Positions 54,851-63,668 of a stretch of DNA of 64,000 nt are shown here, in pieces. This DNA comes from Pseudomonas sp. CFII64. Its GTDB lineage: Bacteria > Pseudomonadota > Gammaproteobacteria > Pseudomonadales > Pseudomonadaceae. The number at the start of each line of letters is the position of its first letter. The first letter of the stretch is position 1. The notes beneath the pieces are model-generated. The model worked only from the letters and a program-made list of their open reading frames with translations. It was not told the DNA's origin and made no database searches. Location: positions 248,001 through 312,000 of the forward strand of contig NZ_ATLO01000010.1 in NCBI RefSeq assembly GCF_000416235.1, written 5' to 3'. The position numbers were made by a program, and so were the translations under genes.

Positions 54851-55744
54851 ATGAAGAACTCCATGCTGTTGAGCTCAATGGCAGCTTTTGCGCTGTCTGC
54901 GTTTAGTCTGCTGGCCCAGGCCAAGCCCGTTGAAGCGGTGGCTTCGTTCACGGTGATTGCCGACATGGTGCATAACGTTGGCGGTGATCGGGTGCATGTC
55001 ACCTCGTTGATCGGACCAAACGGCGATCCCCATGTCTACGAGCCGACCCCGGCCGATGCCCAGGCCCTGAAAAAGGCCGACGTGGCGTTCGTCAGTGGTT
55101 TGCATCTGGAAGGCTGGCTGGACCGTTTGATCAAGGCCTCGGGCTATAAAGGCCAGCCGGTGGTGCTGTCGGATGGCATCAAGACCCGCAGTATGGAAGA
55201 AGACGGCAAGCGCATCACCGATCCTCACGCCTGGAATAGCGCCGCCAATGGTGTGATCTACGTGCGCAATATCGTTGCAGCCTTGAAGAAGGCCGATCCC
55301 GAGGGTGCCAGCGTCTACCAGGCTAATGGCGAGCGCTACATGGCGCAGTTGCAGGAACTGGACAGCTACGCCCGGGCGCAGATTCAGTCGATTCCCGCCG
55401 CCAAACGCAAAGTGCTGACCTCCCACGATGCCTTTGGTTACTTCGGCGATGCTTATGGCGTGACTTTCCTGTCGCCGCTGGGATTTTCCACCGAGTCAGA
55501 AGCGTCGGCGGCAGACGTCGGCAAGTTGATCCGCCAGATCAAGGCCGAGCATGTCAGTGCCTACTTCTTTGAAAATTCCGGCGACCCGCGTCTGGTCAAA
55601 CAGATCGCCGACGCCAGCGGTGCCAAGCCGGGCGGCGAACTGTACGTCGAATCCCTGTCGCCCGCCGACGGCCCGGCAGCGAGCTATGCGCAGATGTTTC
55701 GCTACAACGTCGACAAGCTGACGGCGGCGATGAAGGGGCAGTGA
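54851..55744 (+). CDS. Zinc ABC transporter substrate-binding protein
   Basis: The 297-aa cluster A-I metal receptor has a signal peptide cleaved after LLAQA (residue 24). Inferred ligands are H61 (DPHVYEP), H126 (DPHAWNS), H192 (SHDAFGYF) and D273 (PADGPAASY). This H-H-H-D set matches the TroA/zinc type; manganese receptors such as PsaA have Glu at the third position. It lacks the His-rich loop of ZnuA. Ligand choice and the Zur box agree on zinc. GAAGGAAA precedes the ATG. Confidence 0.9.
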   Translation: MKNSMLLSSMAAFALSAFSLLAQAKPVEAVASFTVIADMVHNVGGDRVHVTSLIGPNGDPHVYEPTPADAQALKKADVAFVSGLHLEGWLDRLIKASGYKGQPVVLSDGIKTRSMEEDGKRITDPHAWNSAANGVIYVRNIVAALKKADPEGASVYQANGERYMAQLQELDSYARAQIQSIPAAKRKVLTSHDAFGYFGDAYGVTFLSPLGFSTESEASAADVGKLIRQIKAEHVSAYFFENSGDPRLVKQIADASGAKPGGELYVESLSPADGPAASYAQMFRYNVDKLTAAMKGQ

Positions 55745-55805
55745 ATCCAATTCAGTCCCGTTGGAGCAGGGCTTGCAGGGTTTAGACTTGGAGTTCCCAC
55801 TTCCT

Positions 55806-55911
55806 TGTGGGAGAGGACTTGTCCTCGATGGCTGTCATTTCAGCGCTGCATATGCGGCAGGCGGATCAAGGTCGCCCCGGCTGGCTATCGAGGACAAGTC
55901 CTCTCCCACAC
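55806..55911. repeat. REP-type inverted pair (GAGGACTTGTCCTC family)
   Basis: TGTGGGAGAGGACTTGTCCTCGA and its inverted copy lie about 50 bp apart between the zinc receptor gene and the convergent epimerase gene. Each unit is also a hairpin. The arrangement is a classic BIME and is probably the transcription end of both genes. Confidence 0.8.
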
Positions 55912-55955
55912 CAGACGGCCAGACATTCCGACCATAGAATCCCTACCAGATTCGG

Positions 55956-57104
55956 TCACTTCCCGATAAATTTGAACACCGTGGTCTGGGTGTAGGTCTT
56001 GCCCGGATCCAGGCGTGTGCTCGGGAATTTCGGCTGGTTCGGCGCATCCGGGTAGTGTTGGGTTTCCAGGGTGAACGCGCCCCAGTGTGGATAGACCTTG
56101 CCAGCCTTGCCGTGGATGCTGCCATCGAGGAAGTTGCCGGTGTACAGCTGCACGCCGGGTTCGCTGGTGAACAACTGCAAGCGACGCCCGGATTGCGGGT
56201 CGCTGACCTCGGCGGCGAGTTTGCTCACGTCGCCTTTGGTGTCCAGCACCCAGTTGAAATCAAAGCCGCCTTGCTTGGGTTCGGCGTATTTCAACTGCTG
56301 ATGATCGGCCTTGATGTTCTTGCCGATTGCCGTGGGCTTGAGAAAGTCCATGGGCGTACCGCTGACAGCGGGCAACTCACCGGTGGGGATCAACTTCTCA
56401 TTCACCGGGGTGTAATGCGAAGCGTGCAGGGTTGCGACCTGCTTGAGCACGTCGCCATTGCCAGCGCCGGCCAGGTTGAAGTAGCTGTGGTTGGTCAGGT
56501 TCAGCACCGTCGGTTTGTCGGTGCTGGCGCGGTACTGAATGCGCAGTTCGTTTTTCTCGTTCAGGCTGTAGGTGACTTCGGTATTCAGTGCGCCGGGAAA
56601 GCCCATTTCGCCATCGGCCGACAGGTAAGTCAGTTTCACGCCTACCCAGCCATTGCCGTTGCTTGGCTCGGCTTTCCAGACCCGTTTGTCAAAACCCTGA
56701 GTACCGCCGTGCAAGGCGTTGGTCTTGTCATTTTGCGGAACCTGATAGGTCTTGCCGTCGAGGCTGAACTGGCCGCCCGCGAGGCGGTTGCCAAAACGAC
56801 CGATGGTCGCGCCGAAATACACTGTGCCGTTGTTCTGATAACCCTGCACATCGTCGAAACCCAGCACCACATCGTCGACCTTGCCATTTTTGTCCGGCAC
56901 CAGCAGCGACTGCAGCGTCGCGCCGTAAGTAATGACATTGGCTTCGATGCCATGGCTGTTGCGCAAGGTGTACTTCTCGACGGCGGTGCCATCGCTGGTC
57001 GCACCAAAGGCGCTGTGTGCACTGGAAAGCCCGGCCGCGTTGGCCGTCAGGGTTGCGATCATCAGAGACAGTCCAAAGCTGCTGAGCAGAGAAGAGGGTT
57101 TCAT
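55956..57104 (-). CDS. Exported aldose 1-epimerase (galactose mutarotase)
   Basis: This 382-aa protein starts with a signal peptide (cleavage near LTANA, about residue 23), so it acts in the periplasm. The epimerase fold has the catalytic histidine in LTNHSYFNLAG and catalytic glutamate in FTLETQHYPDAPN, as well as GRFGNR and LHGG. It interconverts alpha and beta anomers of aldoses such as galactose or arabinose. It lies upstream of, and divergent from, the GntR gene of the arabinose cluster and probably supplies the right anomer to AraF. Confidence 0.88.
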   Translation of the reverse strand: MKPSSLLSSFGLSLMIATLTANAAGLSSAHSAFGATSDGTAVEKYTLRNSHGIEANVITYGATLQSLLVPDKNGKVDDVVLGFDDVQGYQNNGTVYFGATIGRFGNRLAGGQFSLDGKTYQVPQNDKTNALHGGTQGFDKRVWKAEPSNGNGWVGVKLTYLSADGEMGFPGALNTEVTYSLNEKNELRIQYRASTDKPTVLNLTNHSYFNLAGAGNGDVLKQVATLHASHYTPVNEKLIPTGELPAVSGTPMDFLKPTAIGKNIKADHQQLKYAEPKQGGFDFNWVLDTKGDVSKLAAEVSDPQSGRRLQLFTSEPGVQLYTGNFLDGSIHGKAGKVYPHWGAFTLETQHYPDAPNQPKFPSTRLDPGKTYTQTTVFKFIGK

Positions 57105-57408
57105 GGGTTGTTCTACCTTTTTTTGTTGTTTTGCGCAGTACCGAGGATTCGGTCTGCAGTGGGGAACGGGTAAACCTCATTTGATTGGTAAGACTATTCG
57201 TCCGCTATTTTCCTGATAAATGGATTTATAGACGAAAAAAGCCTGCTTGAAAATTTAATCGTAATACTATTTAGTAGCTGGACGAGACTATTGGTTCTCA
57301 TCAGCGTCTGAAGAAGTCGATTTCAGGGCTGTTGAGCTGGCTTGACGCTCAATCATGTGATGATTAGCCTCGATCTGCGGAAAAACCGCGCAGCGAGGCG
57401 TACGCATC
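57105..57408. other. Divergent promoter region, epimerase and GntR gene
   Basis: These 304 bp hold the promoters of the epimerase gene and the GntR gene. The palindromic TCATGTGATGA operator at 57353-57363 lies inside. TACTATTTAGTA near 57269-57280 is another short dyad of unknown meaning. No gene was found. Confidence 0.5.
57353..57363. promoter_or_regulatory. Candidate GntR operator, copy 1 (TCATNNNATGA)
   Basis: TCATGTGATGA is extended by matching bases to the 15-bp palindrome AATCATGTGATGATT (57351-57365), 43 bp before the GntR start codon. The core recurs before araF at 59096. This suggests autoregulation plus control of the importer by the same protein. Confidence 0.55.
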
Positions 57409-58125
57409 ATGAGCAGTAATTTCCACGCGTCGACGGTGGATCGGTTGGGAACCTGGATCGCGGCGGGCAATGTGTCCCCCGGACAGGTGCTGAAGGTTGA
57501 GGCGGTATTGGCCGAAGAGTTGGGCGTCAGTCGAACGGTGATTCGTGAGGCGATCAAGACGCTGGTCGCCAAAGGGTTGCTGGAAGTCGGGCCCAAGGTC
57601 GGTACACGGGTCATGCCGATGCGCAGCTGGAATCTGTTCGACCCGCAGGTGGTGGGTTGGCTGGCACGCAAGGGTTTGTCGCAAGGGTTTGTGATGGATC
57701 TGCTCGACCTGCGCCGCACCATCGAGCCGATGGCGGTGCGTTGGGCCTGTGAACGGGCCAGTCCGGAGCAGATTTTAGAGATCCAGACGGCGTACGAGGC
57801 CTTGGCGATATCCGTGGCGGACAAGGGCGACTACAACCTGGCGGATCGGCGCTTTCATGAGGCGGTGCTGGCGGCCAGTCACAACCAGTTCATCGAGCAG
57901 ATGTTGCCGGCGCTGGGTGCGTTGCTGGCGGTGTCGTTCGAAGTGACCTCGGCAGTGCCGGGTGAATTAGGCAAGACGCTGCCGCTGCATAAGGATCTTG
58001 CCGATGCGATTGCCACACGGGATGCGGCGCGCGGCGTCTGGGCATGCATGACCCTGATCGAACAGGCGGCAGTAGTAATTGCCGGGTTTTTCTCCAGTCA
58101 GGCCGCCGCGCAATCGGCGGAGTAA
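57409..58125 (+). CDS. GntR-family (FadR/FCD) transcriptional regulator
   Basis: The 238-aa regulator has an N-terminal winged HTH (VLAEELGVSRTVIREAIKTLVAKGLLEVGPKVGTRV) and an all-helical FCD effector domain with RRTIEPMAVRWACERA and metal-ligand positions in the RRFHEAVL and LHKDLADAI segments. FCD members respond to sugar acids and carboxylates. It precedes the SMP-30 lactonase and araFGH, which it probably represses until a sugar acid appears. A shared palindrome supports this. Confidence 0.87.
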   Translation: MSSNFHASTVDRLGTWIAAGNVSPGQVLKVEAVLAEELGVSRTVIREAIKTLVAKGLLEVGPKVGTRVMPMRSWNLFDPQVVGWLARKGLSQGFVMDLLDLRRTIEPMAVRWACERASPEQILEIQTAYEALAISVADKGDYNLADRRFHEAVLAASHNQFIEQMLPALGALLAVSFEVTSAVPGELGKTLPLHKDLADAIATRDAARGVWACMTLIEQAAVVIAGFFSSQAAAQSAE

Positions 58126-58169
58126 ACGCAGTACCGATTAACTAAAAAAATAATAACAAGGGTGATTTT

Positions 58170-59048
58170 ATGCACTGGCAGCCCGTAACCGAGCACCGTT
58201 TCATGCTGGCCGAAGGCCCGTTCTGGGACCGTGAAACCCTGGCGTTGTATTGGGTGGATATCGCAGCGCGGCTGGCCTGCCGCCTGGTTGATGGTCACTT
58301 TCGTAAATGGCGGATGCGCGAAGCGCTATCTGCATTCATCCCCACCCATATTGGCGATGCGCTGGTAACCCTGGCCAGCGGCGTGTATCGCCTGGATCTT
58401 GATTCCCCCGCCGATGAGCCGCGCCTGCGTCTGCTGTGCGTGGCCGATCCGGTCAGCGGCAATCGCGCCAATGAAGCCCGCTGCGACGCGCAGGGCCGTC
58501 TGTGGCTGGGCAGCATGCAGAACAATCTGGATGAAGAGGGTGGCGACTTGCCGCTCAAGCGCCGCTCAGGCGGTCTGTTCCGCATCGATCATGATGCCAG
58601 CGTCACGCCGTTGCTCGCCGGGCAAGGCATCGTCAACACCATGCTGTGGAATACCGATGGCGATGTGCTGTACAGCGCCGACAGTCTGGACGGGGTGATC
58701 TACCGTTATCCGATCCGCGCTGACGGCCGGCTGAGTCCGCGCGAAGTCTGGGCGGGCGAGCATGCTCGCGGCACGCCGGACGGTTCAGCCATGGACGCCG
58801 AAGGGTTTGTCTGGAACGCCCGCTGGGACGGCCATTGCCTGATCCGCTTCGCCCCGGACGGCAGCGTTGACCGGCTGGTGGAATTGCCGGTCAGCCATCC
58901 CACCAGTTGCGTATTCGGTGGTCCGGATCTTTCGACGTTGTATGTCACCAGCGCTGCGCCCGCCGATGCTCGCGGTCAGTTTGACGGCGCGTTATTGATG
59001 GCAGATGTGGGTGTGCAGGGACTGGCCTGTCACCGTTTTGCAGGATGA
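58170..59048 (+). CDS. SMP-30/gluconolactonase-family sugar lactonase
   Basis: This 292-aa six-bladed propeller has the metal-site glutamate in LAEGPFWD, ANEARCDAQGRLWLGSM with Asn and Asp ligands, and YSADSLDG near the active centre. Family members hydrolyse sugar lactones, here most likely L-arabino-1,4-lactone or galactonolactone formed by an oxidative pathway. It is 44 bp after the GntR gene on the same strand, with araFGH after a 150-bp gap. Confidence 0.86.
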   Translation: MHWQPVTEHRFMLAEGPFWDRETLALYWVDIAARLACRLVDGHFRKWRMREALSAFIPTHIGDALVTLASGVYRLDLDSPADEPRLRLLCVADPVSGNRANEARCDAQGRLWLGSMQNNLDEEGGDLPLKRRSGGLFRIDHDASVTPLLAGQGIVNTMLWNTDGDVLYSADSLDGVIYRYPIRADGRLSPREVWAGEHARGTPDGSAMDAEGFVWNARWDGHCLIRFAPDGSVDRLVELPVSHPTSCVFGGPDLSTLYVTSAAPADARGQFDGALLMADVGVQGLACHRFAG

Positions 59049-59095
59049 ATTCGCTGTGCTCAGGATGCCGTGACACTAGGTTACATAGTCGGCAT

Positions 59096-59106
59096 TCATA
59101 ATATGA
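59096..59106. promoter_or_regulatory. Candidate GntR operator, copy 2, upstream of araF
   Basis: TCATAATATGA shares the TCATNNNATGA core with 57353-57363 and lies 95 bp upstream of araF. The surrounding ATAATATGATATGA is AT-rich and could overlap promoter elements, as a repressor site would. Confidence 0.5.
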
Positions 59107-59200
59107 TATGACTGTTTTCTGTTGTTTTGACGTCCTTGCGGTGTCCCGACAACCCCACCGCTGGACGCTGTAGCTATTCAATAAAAATAAGGAGTTAGCT

Positions 59201-60205
59201 ATGTTGAGTCGCCATGGGATTCGCTCCCTGTGCTGTGTTGCCGTTGCCACTGCCGTTCTGGGCATGAGCGGCATTTCCTCCGCTGCCGATAAAATCAAGA
59301 TCGGCTTTCTGGTCAAGCAAGCCGAAGAACCCTGGTTCCAGACCGAATGGGCTTTTGCCGAGAAAGCCGGGAAGGATCATGGTTTCGAGGTCATAAAAAT
59401 CGCCGTGCCAGACGGTGAAAAAACCCTTTCTGCTATCGACAGCCTCGCCGCCAACGGCGCCAAGGGCTTTGTCATCTGCCCGCCGGATGTTTCCCTGGGC
59501 CCGGCCATTGTCGCCAAGGCCAAGGCCAATGGCATGAAAGTCATGGCTGTGGATGATCGCTTCGTCGATGCCAGTGGCAAATTCATGGAAGACGTGCCGT
59601 ACCTGGGCATGGCCGCTTTCGAAGTGGGTCAGCAACAGGGCGCCGCCATGGCTGCCGAAGCGAAGAATCGCAGCTGGGACTGGAAAGAAACCTACGCGAT
59701 CATCAACACCTACAACGAGCTGGATACGGGTAAAAAGCGCACCGACGGTTCCGTCGATTCGCTGACCAAGGCTGGCCTGCCGCTGGATCACATCATCTAC
59801 GCGCCGCAGAAAACCCTCGACGTACCCGGCAGCATGGACTCCACCAACTCGGCCTTACCTAAACTGCCGGCCAGCGCCAAGAATCTGATCATCGGCGGCA
59901 TGAATGACAACACGGTCCTGGGTGGCGTGCGCGCCACCAGCACCAATGGTTTCAGCGCCAAGAATGTCATCGGGATCGGCATCAACGGCACCGACGCCAT
60001 CGACGAATTGAAGAAGAAGGAAAGTGGCTTCTTCGGTTCGATGCTGCCAAGTCCGGACAAAGAAGGCTACAACACGGCCTTGCAGATGTACGAATGGGTC
60101 AAGGATGGCAAGGAACCTCCGAAGTACACCGCGATGGAAGACGTGACATTGATTACCCGGGCCAACTTCAAGGAAGTACTGACCAAGATCGGTTTGTACA
60201 AGTAA
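59201..60205 (+). CDS. araF: L-arabinose ABC transporter substrate-binding protein
   Basis: The 334-aa periplasmic receptor matches E. coli AraF closely: KIGFLVKQAEEPWFQTEW, KDHGFEVIKIAVPDGEKTL, GAKGFVICPPD, GMNDNTVLGGVRAT and GIGINGTDAIDEL. A signal peptide is cleaved after ISSAA, near residue 29. It binds L-arabinose and also D-galactose in E. coli. It is the first gene of araFGH and lies downstream of the GntR-box. AAGGAG precedes the ATG. Confidence 0.95.
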   Translation: MLSRHGIRSLCCVAVATAVLGMSGISSAADKIKIGFLVKQAEEPWFQTEWAFAEKAGKDHGFEVIKIAVPDGEKTLSAIDSLAANGAKGFVICPPDVSLGPAIVAKAKANGMKVMAVDDRFVDASGKFMEDVPYLGMAAFEVGQQQGAAMAAEAKNRSWDWKETYAIINTYNELDTGKKRTDGSVDSLTKAGLPLDHIIYAPQKTLDVPGSMDSTNSALPKLPASAKNLIIGGMNDNTVLGGVRATSTNGFSAKNVIGIGINGTDAIDELKKKESGFFGSMLPSPDKEGYNTALQMYEWVKDGKEPPKYTAMEDVTLITRANFKEVLTKIGLYK

Positions 60206-60293
60206 CCGCCCGGCGTCGTCCTGAGGCCTGAATGTCAGGCCTCCATCTGCAAGTCCTCGCGCCCTCCATCGATGGCGCGAGGTGGAGGTTTCC

Positions 60294-61820
60294 ATGCAAC
60301 AACTGGCCACTGAACAGCATCCATCCGCCGGCAGCTTGCGATTCAACGGGATCGGCAAGACCTTTCCCGGTGTGCGTGCGCTGTCGGACATCAACTTTGA
60401 GGCCCGTCCGGGCAGCGTCCATGCCTTGATGGGCGAAAACGGCGCGGGCAAGTCCACGCTGCTGAAGATTCTTGGCGGTTCCTATCAGCCCAACAGCGGC
60501 AGCCTGTCCATCGGCGGGCAGGACAAGGTCTTCAAGTCCACGGCAGACAGCATTGCTGCCGGGGTCGCGGTGATTCATCAGGAACTGCAACTGGTTCCGG
60601 AAATGTCCGTCGCCGAAAACCTGTTGCTGGGTCACATGCCTAACCGCTGGGGCATGGTCAACCGCCGGGCCATGGTGCGCCGCGCCCGGGAACTGCTCAA
60701 AGGCCTGGCCGACGAAATCGACCCGAACACCCGCCTGGGCGATTTGTCCCTCGGCCAGCGTCAGTTGGTGGAGATCGCCAAGGCCATGTCCCGTAACGCC
60801 CATGTCATCGCCTTCGATGAACCCACCAGCAGTCTGTCGGCGCGGGAAATCGACCGTTTGATGGCGATCATCGTCAAATTGCGCGACGAAGGCCGGGTCA
60901 TCCTCTATGTGTCGCACAGAATGGAAGAAATTTTCCGGGTCTGCGATGCAGTGACAGTGTTCAAGGATGGTCGCTTCGTGCGCACCTTCGAGGACATGGC
61001 CGACCTGGATCACGACCGGTTGGTGACTTGCATGGTCGGTCGCGACATCCAGGACATCTACAACTACCGCCCGCGTCAGCATCAGGGGCCAAGTTTGCGG
61101 GTGACGGGGCTCATGGGGCCGGGGCTGCAGGAACCGGTGAGTTTCGCAGTAGAGAAGGGCGAAGTGCTGGGCTTTTTCGGCCTGGTGGGCGCTGGCCGTA
61201 CCGAACTGTTCCGCATGCTTTCCGGCCTGACTCGCAGCAAGGCAGGCGTGCTGCAGATCGAGGGCAAAGCGCTGGAGCTCAAGTCGCCGCGTGACGCCAT
61301 CGCCGCCGGGATTTTGCTGTGCCCGGAGGATCGCAAGAAAGAGGGCATCGTGCCGCTGTCCAGCGTGCAGGAAAATATCAATATCGGCGCGCGACCGCGT
61401 CACGTCAGCCTGGGTTGCCTGATTCAAGGACGCTGGGAGCGCGACAACGCCAAGGCGCAGATCAAGTCCATGAACGTCAAGACGCCTTCGGCGGACCAGC
61501 AAATGCTGTTCCTGTCCGGCGGCAATCAACAGAAGGCGATTCTCGGGCGCTGGCTGTCGATGCCCATGAAAGTGCTGCTGCTGGATGAGCCGACCCGCGG
61601 CATCGACATCGGCGCGAAATCCGAGATCTATCAGATCATTCATAACCTTGCCGCCGATGGCATTGCGGTCATCGTCGTGTCCAGCGACCTGATGGAAGTG
61701 ATGGGCATTGCCGACCGGATCCTGGTCATGAGCGAGGGCGCCATCACTGGCGAGCTTGCCCGCGACGAGGCTGATGAAGCACGACTGCTGCAACTGGCAC
61801 TGCCGCGAACCCGCGTCTGA
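60294..61820 (+). CDS. araG: L-arabinose ABC transporter ATPase
   Basis: This 508-aa tandem ATPase has a first nucleotide-binding domain with Walker [10 protein letters not shown] and signature [11 protein letters not shown], and a second in which Walker A is degenerate but signature LSGGNQQKA is kept. This is the AraG/MglA/RbsA pattern for sugar importers. It energises AraH. ATG 60294 follows GGAGG at a good distance; an upstream GTG at 60282 was not used. Confidence 0.94.
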   Translation: MQQLATEQHPSAGSLRFNGIGKTFPGVRALSDINFEARPGSVHALMGENGAGKSTLLKILGGSYQPNSGSLSIGGQDKVFKSTADSIAAGVAVIHQELQLVPEMSVAENLLLGHMPNRWGMVNRRAMVRRARELLKGLADEIDPNTRLGDLSLGQRQLVEIAKAMSRNAHVIAFDEPTSSLSAREIDRLMAIIVKLRDEGRVILYVSHRMEEIFRVCDAVTVFKDGRFVRTFEDMADLDHDRLVTCMVGRDIQDIYNYRPRQHQGPSLRVTGLMGPGLQEPVSFAVEKGEVLGFFGLVGAGRTELFRMLSGLTRSKAGVLQIEGKALELKSPRDAIAAGILLCPEDRKKEGIVPLSSVQENINIGARPRHVSLGCLIQGRWERDNAKAQIKSMNVKTPSADQQMLFLSGGNQQKAILGRWLSMPMKVLLLDEPTRGIDIGAKSEIYQIIHNLAADGIAVIVVSSDLMEVMGIADRILVMSEGAITGELARDEADEARLLQLALPRTRV

Positions 61821-61860
61821 ACCTGGCCAAAACACCGTGAAAAATAAAAAAGAGGTGCGT

Positions 61861-62826
61861 ATGTCTACCGAAACCAGCCTGACGGCTCCACGCCAGGGTC
61901 TCAATTTGCGTCGCTTCATCGACGACTGGGCAATGTTGATGGCTGCCGTGGGCATCTTCGTGCTCTGCGCGCTGCTGATCGACAACTTCATGTCGCCACT
62001 GAACATGCGGGGTCTGGGCCTGGCGATTTCCACGGTGGGCATCGCTGCCTGCACCATGCTGTTCTGCCTGGCTTCCGGGCATTTCGATTTGTCCGTGGGT
62101 TCGGTACTTGCCTGCTCCGGGGTCATCGCCGGCATCGTCATGCGCGACACCGACAGCCTGTTCCTGGGGATTTCGGCCGCCTTGGCCATGGGCCTCGTCG
62201 TAGGGCTGGTCAACGGCATCGTGATTGCCAAACTGCGCATCAACGCACTGATCGCAACGCTGGCGACCATGCAGATCGTCCGTGGCCTGGCCTATATCTT
62301 CTCCAACGGCAAGGCCGTCGGGGTGATGAATGAAGACTTCTTCGTGTTCGGCAACGGCCAACTGTACGGCGTCCCGGTGCCGATCCTGATCACCATCGCC
62401 TGCTTCGCGTTCTTTGGCTGGTTGCTCAACTACACGACGTACGGGCGCAACACCCTGGCCATCGGCGGCAATCAGGAAGCCGCGTTGCTGGCGGGCGTGC
62501 ATGTGGACCGCACCAAGATCATCATCTTCGCCGTGCATGGCCTGGTCGGCGCACTGGCCGGCGTGGTCCTTGCTTCACGGATGACCTCCGGGCAACCGAT
62601 GATCGGCCAGGGTTTCGAGCTGACCGTGATTTCGGCCTGCGTACTGGGCGGGGTTTCGTTGAGCGGCGGCATCGGCATGATTCGCCACGTCATTGCCGGG
62701 GTGCTGATTCTGGCGATCATCGAAAACGCCATGAACCTGAAGAACATCGACACCTTCTATCAATACGTGATTCGCGGTTCGATCCTGCTGCTGGCGGTGA
62801 TCATTGACCGGATGAAGCGTCGGTAA
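61861..62826 (+). CDS. araH: L-arabinose ABC transporter permease
   Basis: The 321-aa permease has about eight to ten membrane helices and the AraH/RbsC family loop NTLAIGGNQEAALLAGVHVDRTK, which contacts AraG. GHFDLSVGSVLACSG and the closing VIENAMNLKNIDTFYQYVIRG are typical. It forms the membrane channel for AraF-delivered sugar. AGAGG lies upstream of ATG 61861; the frame is open 105 nt before that. A REP locus follows. Confidence 0.94.
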   Translation: MSTETSLTAPRQGLNLRRFIDDWAMLMAAVGIFVLCALLIDNFMSPLNMRGLGLAISTVGIAACTMLFCLASGHFDLSVGSVLACSGVIAGIVMRDTDSLFLGISAALAMGLVVGLVNGIVIAKLRINALIATLATMQIVRGLAYIFSNGKAVGVMNEDFFVFGNGQLYGVPVPILITIACFAFFGWLLNYTTYGRNTLAIGGNQEAALLAGVHVDRTKIIIFAVHGLVGALAGVVLASRMTSGQPMIGQGFELTVISACVLGGVSLSGGIGMIRHVIAGVLILAIIENAMNLKNIDTFYQYVIRGSILLLAVIIDRMKRR

Positions 62827-62833
62827 GGCTATC

Positions 62834-62928
62834 GTGTAGGACCGGCTTCGGCCGGGAGGAAGGCATTCTCAACACAGAAACCACCTTGAATGTACCGGCC
62901 TCCTCGCGGATAAATCCGCTCCTACGGA
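62834..62928. repeat. REP-type inverted pair after araH
   Basis: GTGTAGGACCGGCTTCGGCCGGGAGG and an inverted GGCCTCCTCGCGGATAAATCCGCTCCTAC lie 35 bp apart. The first unit matches the REP core found at 7350-7436. The pair marks the end of the araFGH transcript. Confidence 0.78.
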
Positions 62929-63080
62929 CCGCTGATTCGCGACGAAGCAGGAACGTGTTGTGTCAGGCAGACCGCTATCGCGGCCTCGCGCCGCTCGTAA
63001 ACTCCCACATCTAGTCGCGTGATCTAATGCGATTTTTGGGAGGCCCCAAAAACATGAAATCTCCTACGGAAATTAAAAGA

Positions 63081-63122
63081 TTGGCGAGCCCGCTGTAACT
63101 AATTAGAATGATTCTCATTTTA
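63081..63122 (+). promoter_or_regulatory. Sigma-70 promoter overlapped by a Fur box, upstream of fecI
   Basis: TTGGCG at 63081 and TAGAAT at 63104 are 17 bp apart. A Fur-like site, TAGAATGATTCTCATTTT (13 of 19 consensus positions), covers 63104-63122, over the -10. Iron-bound Fur would block initiation, so fecI should be expressed only under iron limitation. Confidence 0.75.
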
Positions 63123-63152
63123 ATTGGCGACATGCGCAGTGGGCCGTTCAGC

Positions 63153-63668
63153 ATGAGGCAAGCAGCAGGGCCGTCAGAGGCCACTCTGGAAAATTTCTAC
63201 CGTGAGCACCGCAGCTGGCTGGAAAACTGGCTGCGGGCGCGACTGGGCAATGCGTGGGATGCCGCTGACCTGAGCCAGGATACGTTTGTCCGGGTTCTGG
63301 CCAGCCAGCACAGCGAACCGCTGACCCAACTGCGTGAACCCCGCGCGTATCTGCTGACGGTCGGCAAGCGCTTGCTGGTCAATCACTATCAGCGTCGCAG
63401 CCTTGAACAGGCTTATCTTCAGGCTTTGGCGACCTTGCCCGAAACCGTCATTCCGTCCCCCGAACAACGCTGGGTTCTGCTGGAAACCCTGCAAGCCCTG
63501 GATGAATTGCTCGACGCGTTGCCTCAGGCGGTGCGCCGGGCGTTTCTATGGGCGCAACTGGAAGGCTTGGGCTACGCGCAGATTGCGCAGCGGCTGAACG
63601 TGTCCGAACGCACCGTAAAACGTTACATGGCCCAGGCTTACACCCATTGCCTGATGGCCGAGCTGTGA
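63153..63668 (+). CDS. FecI-type ECF sigma factor
   Basis: This 171-aa sigma factor has region 2 (LENFYREHRSWLENWLRARLG, AADLSQDTFVRVL) and region 4 (ALPQAVRRAFLWAQLEGLGYAQIAQRLNVSERTVKRYM). It is of the iron-starvation class, which directs transcription of a siderophore receptor gene with its FecR anti-sigma partner. The frame opens at ATG 63108, but that codon is inside the -10 and Fur box. ATG 63153 (or 63132) is therefore preferred. It ends with GTGA, shared with the fecR start. No TonB receptor gene is visible within the window. Confidence 0.83.
   Translation: MRQAAGPSEATLENFYREHRSWLENWLRARLGNAWDAADLSQDTFVRVLASQHSEPLTQLREPRAYLLTVGKRLLVNHYQRRSLEQAYLQALATLPETVIPSPEQRWVLLETLQALDELLDALPQAVRRAFLWAQLEGLGYAQIAQRLNVSERTVKRYMAQAYTHCLMAEL

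Noticed and set aside
60168..62270. 700-codon minus-strand frame across araG/araH
   Set aside because: It is the antisense of two confidently identified arabinose transporter genes.
63108..63152. Upstream ATGs at 63108 and 63132 as the fecI start
   Set aside because: 63108 lies inside the -10 and Fur box. 63132 has no ribosome site and remains possible but less likely than 63153.
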